Shown in pieces: positions 10,133 to 19,783 of a DNA stretch of 64,000 nucleotides. How positions within the stretch are numbered: the stretch's first letter is position 1; the number at the start of each line of letters is the position of its first letter. The stretch is taken from NCBI GenBank assembly GCA_003209065.1, contig QCSX01000003.1:1-64000 (forward strand), written 5' to 3'. Position numbers and translations under genes: made by a program. The notes under the pieces are model-generated. The model had not been told where the DNA came from, ran no database searches, and was given only the letters and a program-made list of their open reading frames with translations. The stretch is from Prochlorococcus sp. AG-670-N10 (GTDB lineage: Bacteria > Cyanobacteriota > Cyanobacteriia > PCC-6307 > Cyanobiaceae).

Positions 10133-11311
10133 ATGAAGGCAATGATACTTGCGGCAGGTAAGGGAACGCGCATTCAGCCAATTACGCATATTATTCCAAA
10201 ACCCATGATTCCGATTTTACAAAAACCTGTAATGGAATTTCTATTGGAACTTTTAAAAGAACATGGTTTTAGAGAAATAATGGTTAATGTTTCCCATCTT
10301 GCTGAGGAAATTGAAAACTACTTTAGAGATGGTCAAAGATTTGGTGTGGAAATAGCTTATAGCTTTGAAGGAAGAATTGAAGATGGAGAAATGATTGGTG
10401 ATGCTTTGGGTTCAGCAGGAGGATTAAAAAAAATTCAAGATTTTCAAAACTTTTTTGACGAAACCTTTGTTGTGTTGTGTGGTGATGCTTTAGTTGATTT
10501 AGATTTAACTGAAGCCGTAAAAAAGCATAAGCAAAAAGGAGCAATAGCAAGTTTAATAACAAAGCAGGTAACTCGAGAACAGGTCTCTAGTTATGGAGTT
10601 GTAGTTTCTGATGAAAATGGTAGAGTCAAAACGTTTCAAGAAAAACCAACAGTAGATAATGCTTTGAGCGATTCAATAAATACTGGGATTTATCTTTTTG
10701 AGCCAGAAATTTTTGACTATATACCTTCAGGAAAAAAATTTGATATTGGAGCTGATTTATTTCCTAAACTTGTTGAAATGGATTTGCCATTTTTTGCTTT
10801 ACCTATGGATTTTGAGTGGGTAGATATTGGTAAAGTTCCTGATTACTGGAGTGCTATTAGAAATGTATTACTAGGTAAAGTGAGGCAAGTAGAAATTCCG
10901 GGTAAAGAAATTAAACCTGGAGTCTTTACAGGTCTTAATGTTGCTGCAAATTGGGATCAAGTTGATATAAAAGGGCCAGTTTATATTGGAGGGATGACAA
11001 GAATAGAAGATGGAGCCACTATTATTGGCCCTTCAATGATTGGACCAAGTTGTTGTATTTGTGAGGGGGCAACAATAGATAACTCGATAATTTTTGATTA
11101 TTCAAAAATTGGAAAAGGAGTTCAACTAGTCGATAAATTAGTATTTGGTAGATATTGTGTTGGAAAAAATGGAGATCATTTTGATTTGAAAGATGCTTCC
11201 TTGGACTGGTTAATAACAGACTCAAGAAGATTAGATTTAACAGAGCCATCTCCTCAACAAAAAGCGATGGCAGAATTATTAGGTACTGATTTAATTAATA
11301 TTCCAGATTAA
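10133..11311 (+). CDS. Sugar-nucleotide pyrophosphorylase (mannose-1-phosphate guanylyltransferase / glucose-1-phosphate nucleotidyltransferase family)
   Basis: A nucleotidyltransferase that activates a sugar 1-phosphate to an NDP-sugar for polysaccharide or lipopolysaccharide synthesis; the exact sugar and nucleotide cannot be told from sequence. The N-terminal catalytic domain has the signature MILAAGKGTRIQPIT at residues 4-18, followed by KPMIPILQKPVMEF. Metal-binding aspartates lie in CGDALVDLDL and in DFEWVDIGKVPDYWSA. The C-terminal third shows left-handed beta-helix hexapeptide-like repeats (GPVYIGGMTRIEDGATIIGP). The 392-residue length suits this two-domain form. The ATG is preceded by a weak purine run (AAAGAGG). 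Its end overlaps the convergent metF by 17 bp. Confidence 0.88.
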   Translation: MKAMILAAGKGTRIQPITHIIPKPMIPILQKPVMEFLLELLKEHGFREIMVNVSHLAEEIENYFRDGQRFGVEIAYSFEGRIEDGEMIGDALGSAGGLKKIQDFQNFFDETFVVLCGDALVDLDLTEAVKKHKQKGAIASLITKQVTREQVSSYGVVVSDENGRVKTFQEKPTVDNALSDSINTGIYLFEPEIFDYIPSGKKFDIGADLFPKLVEMDLPFFALPMDFEWVDIGKVPDYWSAIRNVLLGKVRQVEIPGKEIKPGVFTGLNVAANWDQVDIKGPVYIGGMTRIEDGATIIGPSMIGPSCCICEGATIDNSIIFDYSKIGKGVQLVDKLVFGRYCVGKNGDHFDLKDASLDWLITDSRRLDLTEPSPQQKAMAELLGTDLINIPD

Positions 11312-12185
11312 GACCAGCTTTTTCAAGTATTTCTGGGATAAGATTTTCTGCCTTTACTGCCATTATATGAATACCCTCAGCAATATTAATAAAATCTTTT
11401 GCTTGTTCAGAAGCAATTAATATTCCTTCTTTCTGGGGATTTTTTGCTTCTTTGAGACGATTTAAAATATTGTCAGGAATATTTGCGCCAGGTACAAATT
11501 TATTTATAAAAAGCGCATTTTTATATGATTTCAAAAGAAATACTCCGGCAATAACTGGTATCTCAAGTGGATTACTGATTTCATTGCAAAAATCTATTAA
11601 ACAATTTCTATCCATAACTATTTGAGTTTGTAAAAAATTTGCTCCAGCCTCCTTTTTTTTTCTGGTTCTACTTTTTAAACTTTTTTTATTACGACAACTG
11701 GGATCTACTGCAGCACCGGAAAAAATATTAGTTTTTTTGTCAGGAAGTTGCTCAAAAGTAGGATCAATTCCTTGATTGAAAGCTTGAATTTGTTTTAATA
11801 ATCGAACTGCTTCAAATTCATGAACAGCTTTTGTTTCTTGTTGATCTCCAGCTTTTACAGAATCGCCAGTAATGCACAAAATATTTTTAATACCCAAGGC
11901 ATTTGCACCAAGAATATCTGATTGTAAAGCAATTTTATTACGATCTCTGCAAGAAATTTGCATTATAGGTTCTATCCCATTTTCCAGTAATAGTTTGGAC
12001 ATTGCTAAACTACACATTCTCATTATTGCTCTACTACCATCTGTAATGTTAACTGCATGTACCTTATCTTTCAGAAGTTGTGCTATCTTAAGAGATCTTA
12101 CGGGGTCCCCTCCTCTTGGCGGCATTAATTCTGCTGTAATTACTTTTGAATTTTTTTCTAAAGTTTGCTGAAGTTTTGATTTCAA
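11295..12185 (-). CDS. metF: Methylenetetrahydrofolate reductase
   Basis: A TIM-barrel FAD enzyme reducing 5,10-methylene-THF to 5-methyl-THF for methionine synthesis. Family landmarks are VITAELMPPRGGDP near the N-terminus, AVNITDGSRA, ILCITGD (about residues 100-106) and GANFLQTQIVMD in the middle. At 296 residues it is the single-domain bacterial length. The start is TTG at 12185, supported by a GGAG motif about ten bases upstream. Its 3' end overlaps the convergent nucleotidyltransferase gene by 17 bp. A basic stretch SLKSRTRKKKE interrupts the barrel around residue 170. Confidence 0.92.
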   Translation of the reverse strand: MKSKLQQTLEKNSKVITAELMPPRGGDPVRSLKIAQLLKDKVHAVNITDGSRAIMRMCSLAMSKLLLENGIEPIMQISCRDRNKIALQSDILGANALGIKNILCITGDSVKAGDQQETKAVHEFEAVRLLKQIQAFNQGIDPTFEQLPDKKTNIFSGAAVDPSCRNKKSLKSRTRKKKEAGANFLQTQIVMDRNCLIDFCNEISNPLEIPVIAGVFLLKSYKNALFINKFVPGANIPDNILNRLKEAKNPQKEGILIASEQAKDFINIAEGIHIMAVKAENLIPEILEKAGLNLEY

Positions 12186-12262
12186 TTGCTTTTTTCTCCT
12201 ACTTGGTTAAGAAGTTTACCGAGATTGCTAAACTCAATTAATATAAAAAAGGAACTGTTTAA

Positions 12263-12541
12263 ATGCAAATGGTTGAAGAAGGAGTAAACAACATTGATAT
12301 GATGGGTCTCTCATCTAGGGAGATGGAAATCATAGATTTAGTAGCTGATGGGCTTACAAATCAAGAAATTGCAGTAAAGCTTACTATTAGTAAAAGAACT
12401 GTTGATAATCATGTAAGTAATATGTTTACAAAAACAGGCTCAAAAAACAGAGTAGCACTATTAAATTGGGCAATGGATCATGGAAAGATCTGCAGAGATG
12501 GGTTTAATTGTTGTTCGTTGCCTGATTCAGATCAAGATTAA
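12263..12541 (+). CDS. Small LuxR-type DNA-binding regulator (PedR-like)
   Basis: A 92-residue protein consisting almost entirely of a LuxR/FixJ helix-turn-helix: LSSREMEIIDLVADGLTNQE then ISKRTVDNHVSNMFTKTG. There is no receiver or ligand-binding domain. Cyanobacteria encode such a stand-alone LuxR protein, PedR, which responds to photosynthetic electron transport. The similarity of size and layout makes an orthologue likely, but this is inference. Cysteines near the C-terminus (KICRDGFNCCSLPD) could make it redox-sensitive. A good Shine-Dalgarno (AAAGGAAC) precedes the ATG by about ten bases. It is divergent from metF. Its last 38 bases overlap an antisense small gene. Confidence 0.85.
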   Translation: MQMVEEGVNNIDMMGLSSREMEIIDLVADGLTNQEIAVKLTISKRTVDNHVSNMFTKTGSKNRVALLNWAMDHGKICRDGFNCCSLPDSDQD

Positions 12542-12689
12542 TATCAATTCCTATATCAATACTTTCTTTTAAATTTATTAAACAAAAATGTGTTGAATTC
12601 AGCTCAAATAATTTTGCGTAATCAAGACACGCTTCTCTATCAGAGTTAACAAATCTCAACACCCCATCTTTGTCGTAAAGTCCATACAT
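12504..12689 (-). CDS. Small conserved-looking hypothetical protein (61 aa)
   Basis: A 61-residue ORF starting MYGLYDKDGVLRFVNSDREA, with an ATG start. The first 45 residues look like a compact beta-alpha-beta fold (GLYDKDGVLRFV, ACLDYAKLFEL, HFCLINLKE). The tail is Ile/Asp/Asn-rich and probably disordered. It overlaps the 3' end of the LuxR-type gene by 38 bp on the opposite strand. I do not recognise a named family. The balanced amino-acid composition of the N-terminal part suggests a real protein rather than a shadow ORF. Confidence 0.6.
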   Translation of the reverse strand: MYGLYDKDGVLRFVNSDREACLDYAKLFELNSTHFCLINLKESIDIGIDINLDLNQATNNN

Positions 12690-12758
12690 ATCTAAAGTTT
12701 AAAATTTATTGCTGATATATAAAATATAAAGGAATAGTGAGCTTTTTGGATAGTTTAT

Positions 12759-13247
12759 TTAGAAATTTTTTAAATCTTTGTTTTCCCATTTTGAGAAGGG
12801 ATGTTTTGTCAGACTAAGATTGGTAAAAATTTTAAGACCTGTAATTTCTCTCGATAAAAAAGGTGGTAGAATAACTACTTCTTTTTCTTCATTAAGCTCA
12901 ATTTCGGCAATTTCTAATGGGAAGTTTTTATCTTTGAAACAATCTATAATCCAATTTTGTTGATCAACTTCTAAAAAAAATCTTTCTTTTTTAATTATAT
13001 TTTTAAGTGTTGCCATGATTTTTTCACCTTCACTATTCGGAATTGTGTATTCAAATTCATAATTAGTAAAATTTTCTATATGTTTTTTAAGTGCAATTTT
13101 AAAGTTCTTCCCGTTAAATCTTATTCTTATGATCCAATCTTCTAAATTATATGAAAGATAGCCCTGCTCTATCAAAATTTTATTAGTAACAAAATTTTTC
13201 CATTGATCATTTTTTATAAGAAATCGTCTTTCTATTTCTAATGCCAT
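12759..13247 (-). CDS. CYTH-domain protein (tripolyphosphatase / adenylate cyclase-like fold)
   Basis: A 162-residue single-domain CYTH protein. The signature EIERRFLI (EXEXK-like, here with R) is at residues 4-11. It is followed by the triphosphate tunnel-metalloenzyme strands IEQGYLS, WIIRIRF, FKIALKK and YEFEYTIP. Family members hydrolyse inorganic tripolyphosphate or other triphosphates; the substrate here cannot be assigned. It starts one base after the nadK stop on the same strand, so it is probably the last gene of the ndhA-ndhI-ndhG-ndhE-nadK run. Confidence 0.85.
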   Translation of the reverse strand: MALEIERRFLIKNDQWKNFVTNKILIEQGYLSYNLEDWIIRIRFNGKNFKIALKKHIENFTNYEFEYTIPNSEGEKIMATLKNIIKKERFFLEVDQQNWIIDCFKDKNFPLEIAEIELNEEKEVVILPPFLSREITGLKIFTNLSLTKHPFSKWENKDLKNF

Positions 13248-14162
13248 TTAATTGCTTTGATTATTTTTTAATGATAAATCTCCTCTCCATTCAAGCTTTT
13301 TAATTAATGTAGTGTAGTATGAAATGCTCTTATTAAATTTAATCATTTTGCAGGGCTTTGTTACCTTATTAATTTCACAATAATCATTTTCTTTTATCGT
13401 CATACACTTTGATCCATCTTTCCAAAGTTTTATTTCTCTTTTATTTTTTTGAACAACTCTAATGATTACTTTACTTGTATCAGGAACAATAATTGGGCGG
13501 CTTGATAAGCTCATAGGACATATTGGATTTATTAAAAATGCATTTATTGAGGGGTGTACGATCGGACCTCCTGCTGCCATAGAGTATGCAGTGGAACCAG
13601 TTGAGGAAGAAATAATTAAGCCATCACCTTTATATTCGTTTACTTTTTCATTATCTATTTCGATTTGTATTTGATTGGTAGGAGAAATATCTTCTTCAAC
13701 AGATTTAAAATAAAAATCATTTAATGCATCATAGCTTTTAAGTATTTTTCTCTCTACATTATTTTCACTATTATAAACATCACAATGTAATCTGTTCCTA
13801 AAATCAATAATGAATTCTTCTTTTTCTAAAATTTTTATAAATGATTGATCAAATAAAAAATCTTTTTCTTGAGTCAAAAATCCTAAATTACCGCCAATAT
13901 TAAAACTTAGTAAAGGAATATCATAATTAACTAATGCATTAGCAGATTTAAGAACAGTGCCATCTCCTCCAAGAACAATTACTAAATCTGGTAATTTTGA
14001 AAGATTGGAAAAATAGCTTTCTAGTTGATTGTTATCAAAATCACTTTCTATCCTTTTTGATTTGATATTTCTATCTTTGAGAGTTCTTTCGCAAAATATG
14101 GATGAATCTTTAGCAGTAGAGCTATTAGAGCGATAAATGATAAACACAAATGAAAGTTTCAC
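13248..14162 (-). CDS. nadK: NAD kinase
   Basis: Phosphorylates NAD to NADP, the main carrier for photosynthetic reductant. The 304-residue protein has the conserved [11 protein letters not shown] motif (about residues 63-74, catalytic GGDGT) and [11 protein letters not shown]. It also has [26 protein letters not shown], the second family motif, quoted here in parts: [11 protein letters not shown] and [13 protein letters not shown]. The ATG start lies 9 bp downstream of ndhE on the same strand, so NADP supply and NDH subunits appear co-transcribed. The CYTH gene follows immediately. Confidence 0.94.
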   Translation of the reverse strand: MKLSFVFIIYRSNSSTAKDSSIFCERTLKDRNIKSKRIESDFDNNQLESYFSNLSKLPDLVIVLGGDGTVLKSANALVNYDIPLLSFNIGGNLGFLTQEKDFLFDQSFIKILEKEEFIIDFRNRLHCDVYNSENNVERKILKSYDALNDFYFKSVEEDISPTNQIQIEIDNEKVNEYKGDGLIISSSTGSTAYSMAAGGPIVHPSINAFLINPICPMSLSSRPIIVPDTSKVIIRVVQKNKREIKLWKDGSKCMTIKENDYCEINKVTKPCKMIKFNKSISYYTTLIKKLEWRGDLSLKNNQSN

Positions 14163-14171
14163 TTGATGCTT

Positions 14172-14492
14172 TTACCATTTTAATAAATTAAAACTTTCCA
14201 TATCTACAGTGACTCTATTTCTATAAAGAGATAATAATATAGCTAAACCTACAGCTGCTTCAGCTGCTGCTACTGTAATAACAAAAATAGTAAAAACTTG
14301 TCCTTGAATTAGATTATTATCTATATAAGAAGAGAAGGCCATCAAATTTATATTCACTGCATTTAACATTAATTCTATACTCATCAGGACTCTCACAGCA
14401 TTTCTGCTATTTAATAATCCCCAAATGCCAATACAAAATAACATTGAGGAAACTATTAAAAAAGCTTGTAGTGGTATGGATTCAAAATTCAT
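14172..14492 (-). CDS. ndhE: NAD(P)H-quinone oxidoreductase subunit 4L (NuoK-like)
   Basis: A 106-residue three-helix membrane subunit of NDH-1. It has the NuoK hallmarks [20 protein letters not shown] (with the conserved Glu in helix 2) and [18 protein letters not shown] (second conserved Glu in helix 3). The start [16 protein letters not shown] is an ATG. A single base separates it from the ndhG stop, indicating tight coupling within ndhA-ndhI-ndhG-ndhE. Confidence 0.96.
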   Translation of the reverse strand: MNFESIPLQAFLIVSSMLFCIGIWGLLNSRNAVRVLMSIELMLNAVNINLMAFSSYIDNNLIQGQVFTIFVITVAAAEAAVGLAILLSLYRNRVTVDMESFNLLKW

Positions 14493-14493
14493 A

Positions 14494-15093
14494 TTAATTT
14501 TTTTTTATTAATAATGGTTCGCTTGATTTCTCAATCAGCTCTTGGTCTACAGGTAATCCTGTTGAAATATCTTCATTCATAACATCTCTTCTAGCTAAAA
14601 CTATAGCTCCAATCATGGCCATTAAAAGTAATACAGATGCTACTTCAAACGGGAGTAAATAATCACTAAATAAGTGTTCTCCAATTCTAATTGTAGATTC
14701 CTCGCCTATAGAAGTATTGGGATCTGATAAACCCCAAACATTTGATAAGTCAACTCTAATTAATAGACTTAGAAGAGTTAAACAAATTGAGGTTGATATA
14801 ATTCTTCTTGATTTAATATTATCGATAGGTTTTAAATCTTCTTTTTTATTAACTAACATAATTGCAAAAATTATTAGAACATTAACTGCTCCAACGTAAA
14901 CTAAAACTTGTGCTGCCGCAACAAAACTTGCGTTTAATAGCAGATATAAGCCTGCAACACTCATAAAGACTCCGCCAAGCAAGAATGCAGAGTAAACAAT
15001 ATTTTCTAGAAGGATGACTCCTAATGCTCCAACTATTACAACTAGAGATAACACTGAAAAACAAATTATTTGTGTTGTAAATGCTATTGACAT
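14494..15093 (-). CDS. ndhG: NAD(P)H-quinone oxidoreductase subunit 6 (NuoJ-like)
   Basis: A 199-residue membrane subunit with five predicted helices. The conserved helix-3 segment [20 protein letters not shown], which contains the pi-bulge region of NuoJ/ND6, is clear, followed by [13 protein letters not shown]. The C-terminal tail ([20 protein letters not shown]) is hydrophilic. ATG start, 13 bp after ndhI and 1 bp before ndhE on the same strand. Confidence 0.95.
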   Translation of the reverse strand: MSIAFTTQIICFSVLSLVVIVGALGVILLENIVYSAFLLGGVFMSVAGLYLLLNASFVAAAQVLVYVGAVNVLIIFAIMLVNKKEDLKPIDNIKSRRIISTSICLTLLSLLIRVDLSNVWGLSDPNTSIGEESTIRIGEHLFSDYLLPFEVASVLLLMAMIGAIVLARRDVMNEDISTGLPVDQELIEKSSEPLLIKKN

Positions 15094-15106
15094 GTATTAA
15101 TTTAAA

Positions 15107-15733
15107 TTATTTGTTTGGTTTGACAGCGGTATCATTAGTATCATTTAATTCTGGTTTCATCCAATCATAAACTTCTTCTGGTAGTTTACCAACTCGAACA
15201 TCAGAGTTAGAAACTTCATGAGGATCCATAACTCCTTTAGGCAAATATGCTAATTCTCTAAGAGGTTTTACAGATGGATCAGTAGTAACATTTGTAGGGA
15301 GTCTACCTAATGCTATATTGTCAAAATTTAAATTATGTCTATCGAATGTAGCTAATTCATATTCTTCAGTCATAGATAAGCAATTTGTTGGACAATATTC
15401 AACACAATTCCCGCAAAAAATACATACTCCAAAGTCTATAGAATAATTTCTAAGTTCCTTTTTTTTAGTTTCTTTATTCATTACCCAGTCAACTACTGGA
15501 AGATTTATTGGACAAACGCGTACGCATACTTCACAGGCTATGCATTTATCAAATTCATAATGAATTCTTCCTCTATATCTTTCAGAAGGAATTAATTTCT
15601 CATAAGGGTATTGAACAGTAACAGGTCTTCTTCGGAGATGATCAAAAGTTACAGAAAGTCCATCATATAAATATTTGCCAGCGTTAAAGGCTTCTTTAAT
15701 ATAGCTGTTTACTTTTTGAAGAAAATCTTTCAT
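15107..15733 (-). CDS. ndhI: NAD(P)H-quinone oxidoreductase subunit I (2x[4Fe-4S] ferredoxin-like)
   Basis: Carries the two [4Fe-4S] clusters that pass electrons towards the quinone site. Two ferredoxin motifs are visible: [16 protein letters not shown] (about residues 64-79) and [17 protein letters not shown] (about 103-119). The 208-residue length and the start [15 protein letters not shown] fit cyanobacterial NdhI. It lies 68 bp downstream of ndhA and 13 bp upstream of ndhG. Confidence 0.96.
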   Translation of the reverse strand: MKDFLQKVNSYIKEAFNAGKYLYDGLSVTFDHLRRRPVTVQYPYEKLIPSERYRGRIHYEFDKCIACEVCVRVCPINLPVVDWVMNKETKKKELRNYSIDFGVCIFCGNCVEYCPTNCLSMTEEYELATFDRHNLNFDNIALGRLPTNVTTDPSVKPLRELAYLPKGVMDPHEVSNSDVRVGKLPEEVYDWMKPELNDTNDTAVKPNK

Positions 15734-15801
15734 TTGAAGAATTTACCAAGTTAATTTATTCTAATGGATTAATTTAATGTTTAAGTATATGTACTTAAAC
15801 A

Positions 15802-16962
15802 TTATCCACCAAAAAATTGAGGGAAAGCTAATTTTAGTCCTGCAGTAACAAGAAGATTAGCAAGAGAAATGGGTAAAAGGAATTTCCATCCTAAATCTAG
15901 AAGTTGATCTATTCTCACCCTTGGAGTTGTCCAACGCAATAATATAGCAATAAAAACTAATAGATATGCTTTGAGAACAGTCATTATGATTCCTATAGAG
16001 GCTGTGAAAACTTGGATCACTGGAGCATTAATTGGAAGATTTAGAACTTTAGCAATTATCTCAACAGGAATAGGAAAGCCCCATCCACCTAAATAAAGTA
16101 TGGATACCAATAATGCGGATAAGATTAAATTTATATAGCTGCCTAAATAAAATAAAGCAAATTTCATTCCAGCATATTCAGTTTGATAACCTGCTACTAA
16201 TTCTTCCTCAGCTTCTGGTAAGTCAAATGGTAATCTTTCGCATTCAGCAAGAGCACATATCCAAAAAATTACAAATCCAATAGGTTGCCTCCATATATTC
16301 CAACTTAATATTCCAGCGCCACTTTGTTGATTAACAATATCAACAGTGCTAAGAGAATTTGTCATCAAAACAATAGCTAGTACAGACAAAGCTAGGGGTA
16401 TTTCATAGCTTATAGATTGAGCAGCAGCTCTTAATCCTCCTAATAGTGAATATTTATTATTTGAGGCGTATCCACTCATAAGAAGACCAATAGGTTGAAT
16501 ACTACTAAGAGCTATCCAAAGAAAGATTCCAATACCAACGTTACTAATAAGTAAGTTTTGGCCAAAAGGAACAATTAACCAGGAGAGAATAACAGGTACT
16601 AATACCAATATTGGTCCTGCAGTGAAGAGGACCGAATCTGCTTTTGCAGGAATAATATCTTCTTTAACAAGTAATTTAAGACCGTCTGCAATTGGTTGAA
16701 GAACTCCTAAAGCGCCTGCATATTCCGGACCTATTCTTTGTTGAGCAGCTGCTGATATTTTTCTTTCTAACCAAACGGTAACCAATACACCAACTACTGC
16801 TGATACCAAAACTAATAACATTGGTAAAGGAAGCCAAACTATATGAGCAAGTTCACTTGAGAGGCCAAATCCCTTTAAGATTTCATTAAAACTATATTCA
16901 AGGTCTAATCCGGAGTTCAAAACTTTGTTGTTATTTACTTTATAGATTAACTCTTCATTCAC
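15802..16962 (-). CDS. ndhA: NAD(P)H-quinone oxidoreductase subunit 1 (NuoH-like)
   Basis: The quinone-chamber membrane subunit of NDH-1, 386 residues. The conserved NuoH loop [20 protein letters not shown], followed by [20 protein letters not shown], is at about residues 64-100. [20 protein letters not shown], the acidic quinone-channel loop, lies mid-protein. Eight hydrophobic helices can be traced. It heads ndhA-ndhI-ndhG-ndhE and lies 33 bp downstream of gltA on the same strand, so read-through from gltA is possible. Confidence 0.96.
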   Translation of the reverse strand: MNEELIYKVNNNKVLNSGLDLEYSFNEILKGFGLSSELAHIVWLPLPMLLVLVSAVVGVLVTVWLERKISAAAQQRIGPEYAGALGVLQPIADGLKLLVKEDIIPAKADSVLFTAGPILVLVPVILSWLIVPFGQNLLISNVGIGIFLWIALSSIQPIGLLMSGYASNNKYSLLGGLRAAAQSISYEIPLALSVLAIVLMTNSLSTVDIVNQQSGAGILSWNIWRQPIGFVIFWICALAECERLPFDLPEAEEELVAGYQTEYAGMKFALFYLGSYINLILSALLVSILYLGGWGFPIPVEIIAKVLNLPINAPVIQVFTASIGIIMTVLKAYLLVFIAILLRWTTPRVRIDQLLDLGWKFLLPISLANLLVTAGLKLAFPQFFGG

Positions 16963-16995
16963 TAAATGTGTGTTTTTTATGAAAAGCTGAAAATA

Positions 16996-18141
16996 TTATT
17001 TTCTATTTTCTAAAGTTATCCAATCTCTTGGAGACGAACCGGTATAAATTTGAGATGGTCTAAAAATTCTGTTGGCTCCTAATTGTTCCCTCCAGTGAGC
17101 TAACCAACCTGCTACTCTTGATATTGCAAAAATAGGAGTAAACAAATCGCGTGGGATCCCAAGCTTTCTGTAAACAAGGCCAGAATAGAAATCAACATTT
17201 GGGAAAATACCTTTACAGCCTAGTCTTGGGATTGCCTCTAACTCTAATTTTTTAGCAACTTCGTACATTTCATCTTTGCCAAATCTGATGAAAAGCTCCT
17301 CTGCTAATTTCTGAAGAATAATTGCTCGGGGATCTTTAACTTTGTACTCTCTATGACCGAAGCCCATTATTTTACTTTTATTTTGAATCGCATCCTCTAG
17401 AAAAGAAGCAGCTTTTTCTGGAGTTTTAATAACTTCTAGCATGGCAATCACATCTTCATTTGCTCCTCCATGAAGAGGACCCGCTAATGTTCCTACTGCA
17501 GAGGCAATTACCGCGTATGGGTCGGTAAGGGTGCTAGCAGTAACTCTAGCGCTAAAAGTACTTGCGTTTAAGCTATGTTCTGCATGAAGAATTAAACACC
17601 TATCAAAAACTTTTGCAGCTATGGGATCTTGTTCTTTCTCAGTTAGCATGTAAAGAAAATTTGATGAGTAAGATAAATCATCCCTAGGTTGAATAGGATC
17701 TTGTCCTTTTCTTATAAGTTGAAATGCGGCAATCATCGTTGGAATTTTTGCAATGAGTCTTATCACTGCGTTATAGATATATTTGGGATCGTCTATCGCT
17801 CTTCTTGAGTAGAAAAGACCAAGAGAGGCGGCGCTAGATTGCAGAGCGTCCATTGGATGACCCGTAGCAGGAAAACATTTCATCATATCTCTTACTCTGA
17901 AGCTTAATCTTCGATGCATCTGTACTTCTTGTTCGAAATCCCTTAGTTCTGTTGCTGAAGGTAAATCTCCCCAAATTAACAGAAAAGCAGTTTCTAAGAA
18001 ACTACTTTTCTGTGCTAATTCTTCAATTGAGTAGCCTCTATATAATAATTTCCCTTTTTTACCGTCAATATCACATATTGATGAATTAGTTACAGGGACA
18101 CCTTCTAATCCTGGTTTTAAAATTAGTTTGTTAGTATCCAA
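16996..18141 (-). CDS. gltA: Citrate synthase
   Basis: Condenses acetyl-CoA and oxaloacetate to citrate at the entry of the cyanobacterial TCA pathway, leading to 2-oxoglutarate for nitrogen assimilation. The 381 residues include LLYRGYSIEELA near the start, LHAEHSLNASTFSARVT, GTLAGPLHGGANE, and GFGHREYKVKDPRA with the catalytic His. The start is TTG; no other start codon is in frame nearby and the protein then begins normally. It is upstream of ndhA in the same direction. Confidence 0.95.
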   Translation of the reverse strand: MDTNKLILKPGLEGVPVTNSSICDIDGKKGKLLYRGYSIEELAQKSSFLETAFLLIWGDLPSATELRDFEQEVQMHRRLSFRVRDMMKCFPATGHPMDALQSSAASLGLFYSRRAIDDPKYIYNAVIRLIAKIPTMIAAFQLIRKGQDPIQPRDDLSYSSNFLYMLTEKEQDPIAAKVFDRCLILHAEHSLNASTFSARVTASTLTDPYAVIASAVGTLAGPLHGGANEDVIAMLEVIKTPEKAASFLEDAIQNKSKIMGFGHREYKVKDPRAIILQKLAEELFIRFGKDEMYEVAKKLELEAIPRLGCKGIFPNVDFYSGLVYRKLGIPRDLFTPIFAISRVAGWLAHWREQLGANRIFRPSQIYTGSSPRDWITLENRK

Positions 18142-18220
18142 AACTGTAATGCGATATGAATCCTTTATAGATCTAAGATAGTCAAATAATTTTTAGTTAA
18201 CCATAAGATATCAATCAAAT

Positions 18221-19690
18221 TTAATTATTAAATATTTTTAAATTAGTTTCTGCATAATAAACAGGAGCTGTTTCAGGAATAGATTGCTTTATTATTGCTT
18301 TAAATTCTATGATTGATAAATTAATTACATTTTTAAAAAAGTAATTAATGTTTTCAAAATAAGAGACATTTTCAGGTTGAATAGAGTAAGGATTTTTAAG
18401 ATTTATTTTTTTATTTAGAAAATATTTAGCAATTCTATCCCCTCTTAAACTAAAGAATTCTTTTGAAATTAAATCTATATCTGTTTGATTTACCAACGAA
18501 TTACTCATAAAGTTTAGATTATCAGTCTGCACTAAAAAAATCTTTTTATAGTTAGACTGTTTGATAATATTTTCTTCTTTTTTAAGCCTATCTTTTGAAT
18601 ATATTGTATAAATATTATTATTATTTTCTAAACTATTCTTATTAAAATCTTCTAATAATTTTATGTTCTCAATAGAAAAATTTTTTTTATCATATATTAC
18701 TAACCAATTATTATCAGAACTTAAAAAAAGTATATTTTGTTTTGATTTAATATTTAATTCTTCAATAATATCTTTCTCAAAACTATTTATTTCGATATTA
18801 TCAAGATATTTATTAGAATCTAATAAATTATTATAAATGGATATCTGATAGTTTTTTTTATCTAATGTATTAACTATATCCATGTTGTTGTAAGATAGCA
18901 TATCTGAATTTTGGTTATTATTAACTAAATATGATTTTAATATAATTTGCTTATCATTAAACTCAAATAAAGTTACTAAATAGTCCTCTTTTTTTAGAGA
19001 ATAATTTGAATTATTTAATAGTTCATTTGTTTTAAAATTATTAGTTAAAAAGATATTATGTTCATTTTTAAAATTATTCAATACTTTTTTAAAAGAGATA
19101 TATTTTTTTTCAATATCTTTATCAAAATTAATTGATTGCAATGCATCAAGTATTAAAGCTTTAGTGGAGGAAGTAATAATATAATTATCATTAGTTCGAT
19201 AAATATATTTTAAATAATTTAATTTATTTTCTCTGAAAATTTTAATTAATTTATCAGGCTCATCAATTTTATTGGGAAGATTTAAAATATCATCTATATC
19301 TTTCCCCTCCTTAATTTTGAATATTATTAAAACATCATCTATATCTTTATCTTTATTGTCGTAGGTGGTTATTGTAAACTCATTATTATAAATATCTTCT
19401 AGTTTGTTCATGCCTAAATCTATGCCTAAGTAAGCTAATAAACTATTTTTTATCACAAGAAGCTCATCTTGATTATTTGTTTCAAAGTTTTTTCTTATAT
19501 GGTTAGTTATTTCTGAGCTCTTAGTATTTGAAATGAAAAATGTTTTATTATCTTTCGGTAAGTACTTCAAAATTTTTAATTCTGAAATATCATCTTGGCT
19601 TACTTTATTTAAACTAAAAGAAACTTCTTCAAATCCAAAAATACAGCATAGCGTTAATATTGTTATTACAGTAAAGTATTTAATATTCAT
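18221..19690 (-). CDS. Exported DUF3352-like protein of unknown function
   Basis: A 489-residue protein with an N-terminal signal peptide or anchor (YFTVITILTLCCIFGFEEV, residues 5-23), so it probably faces the periplasm or thylakoid lumen. The mature part is Asn-, Lys-, Asp- and Ile-rich. The layout recalls the DUF3352 family: an opening LKYLPKDNKTFFIS, then NSLLAYLGIDLGMNKLEDI and repeated strand-helix units. That assignment is tentative. Codon use is even more AT-rich than its neighbours and runs of Asn/Asp are frequent, consistent with relaxed constraint. It stands alone between gltA and a rhodanese gene, with no operon partner. Confidence 0.75.
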   Translation of the reverse strand: MNIKYFTVITILTLCCIFGFEEVSFSLNKVSQDDISELKILKYLPKDNKTFFISNTKSSEITNHIRKNFETNNQDELLVIKNSLLAYLGIDLGMNKLEDIYNNEFTITTYDNKDKDIDDVLIIFKIKEGKDIDDILNLPNKIDEPDKLIKIFRENKLNYLKYIYRTNDNYIITSSTKALILDALQSINFDKDIEKKYISFKKVLNNFKNEHNIFLTNNFKTNELLNNSNYSLKKEDYLVTLFEFNDKQIILKSYLVNNNQNSDMLSYNNMDIVNTLDKKNYQISIYNNLLDSNKYLDNIEINSFEKDIIEELNIKSKQNILFLSSDNNWLVIYDKKNFSIENIKLLEDFNKNSLENNNNIYTIYSKDRLKKEENIIKQSNYKKIFLVQTDNLNFMSNSLVNQTDIDLISKEFFSLRGDRIAKYFLNKKINLKNPYSIQPENVSYFENINYFFKNVINLSIIEFKAIIKQSIPETAPVYYAETNLKIFNN

Positions 19691-19783
19691 TTTTATTTTT
19701 ATTTTTATTTTATTTTTAACAATAAACGTGTTCTTGTAACCTTACTTATAAAATTGTTAATATCAAGTACTTATTTCTAACAA

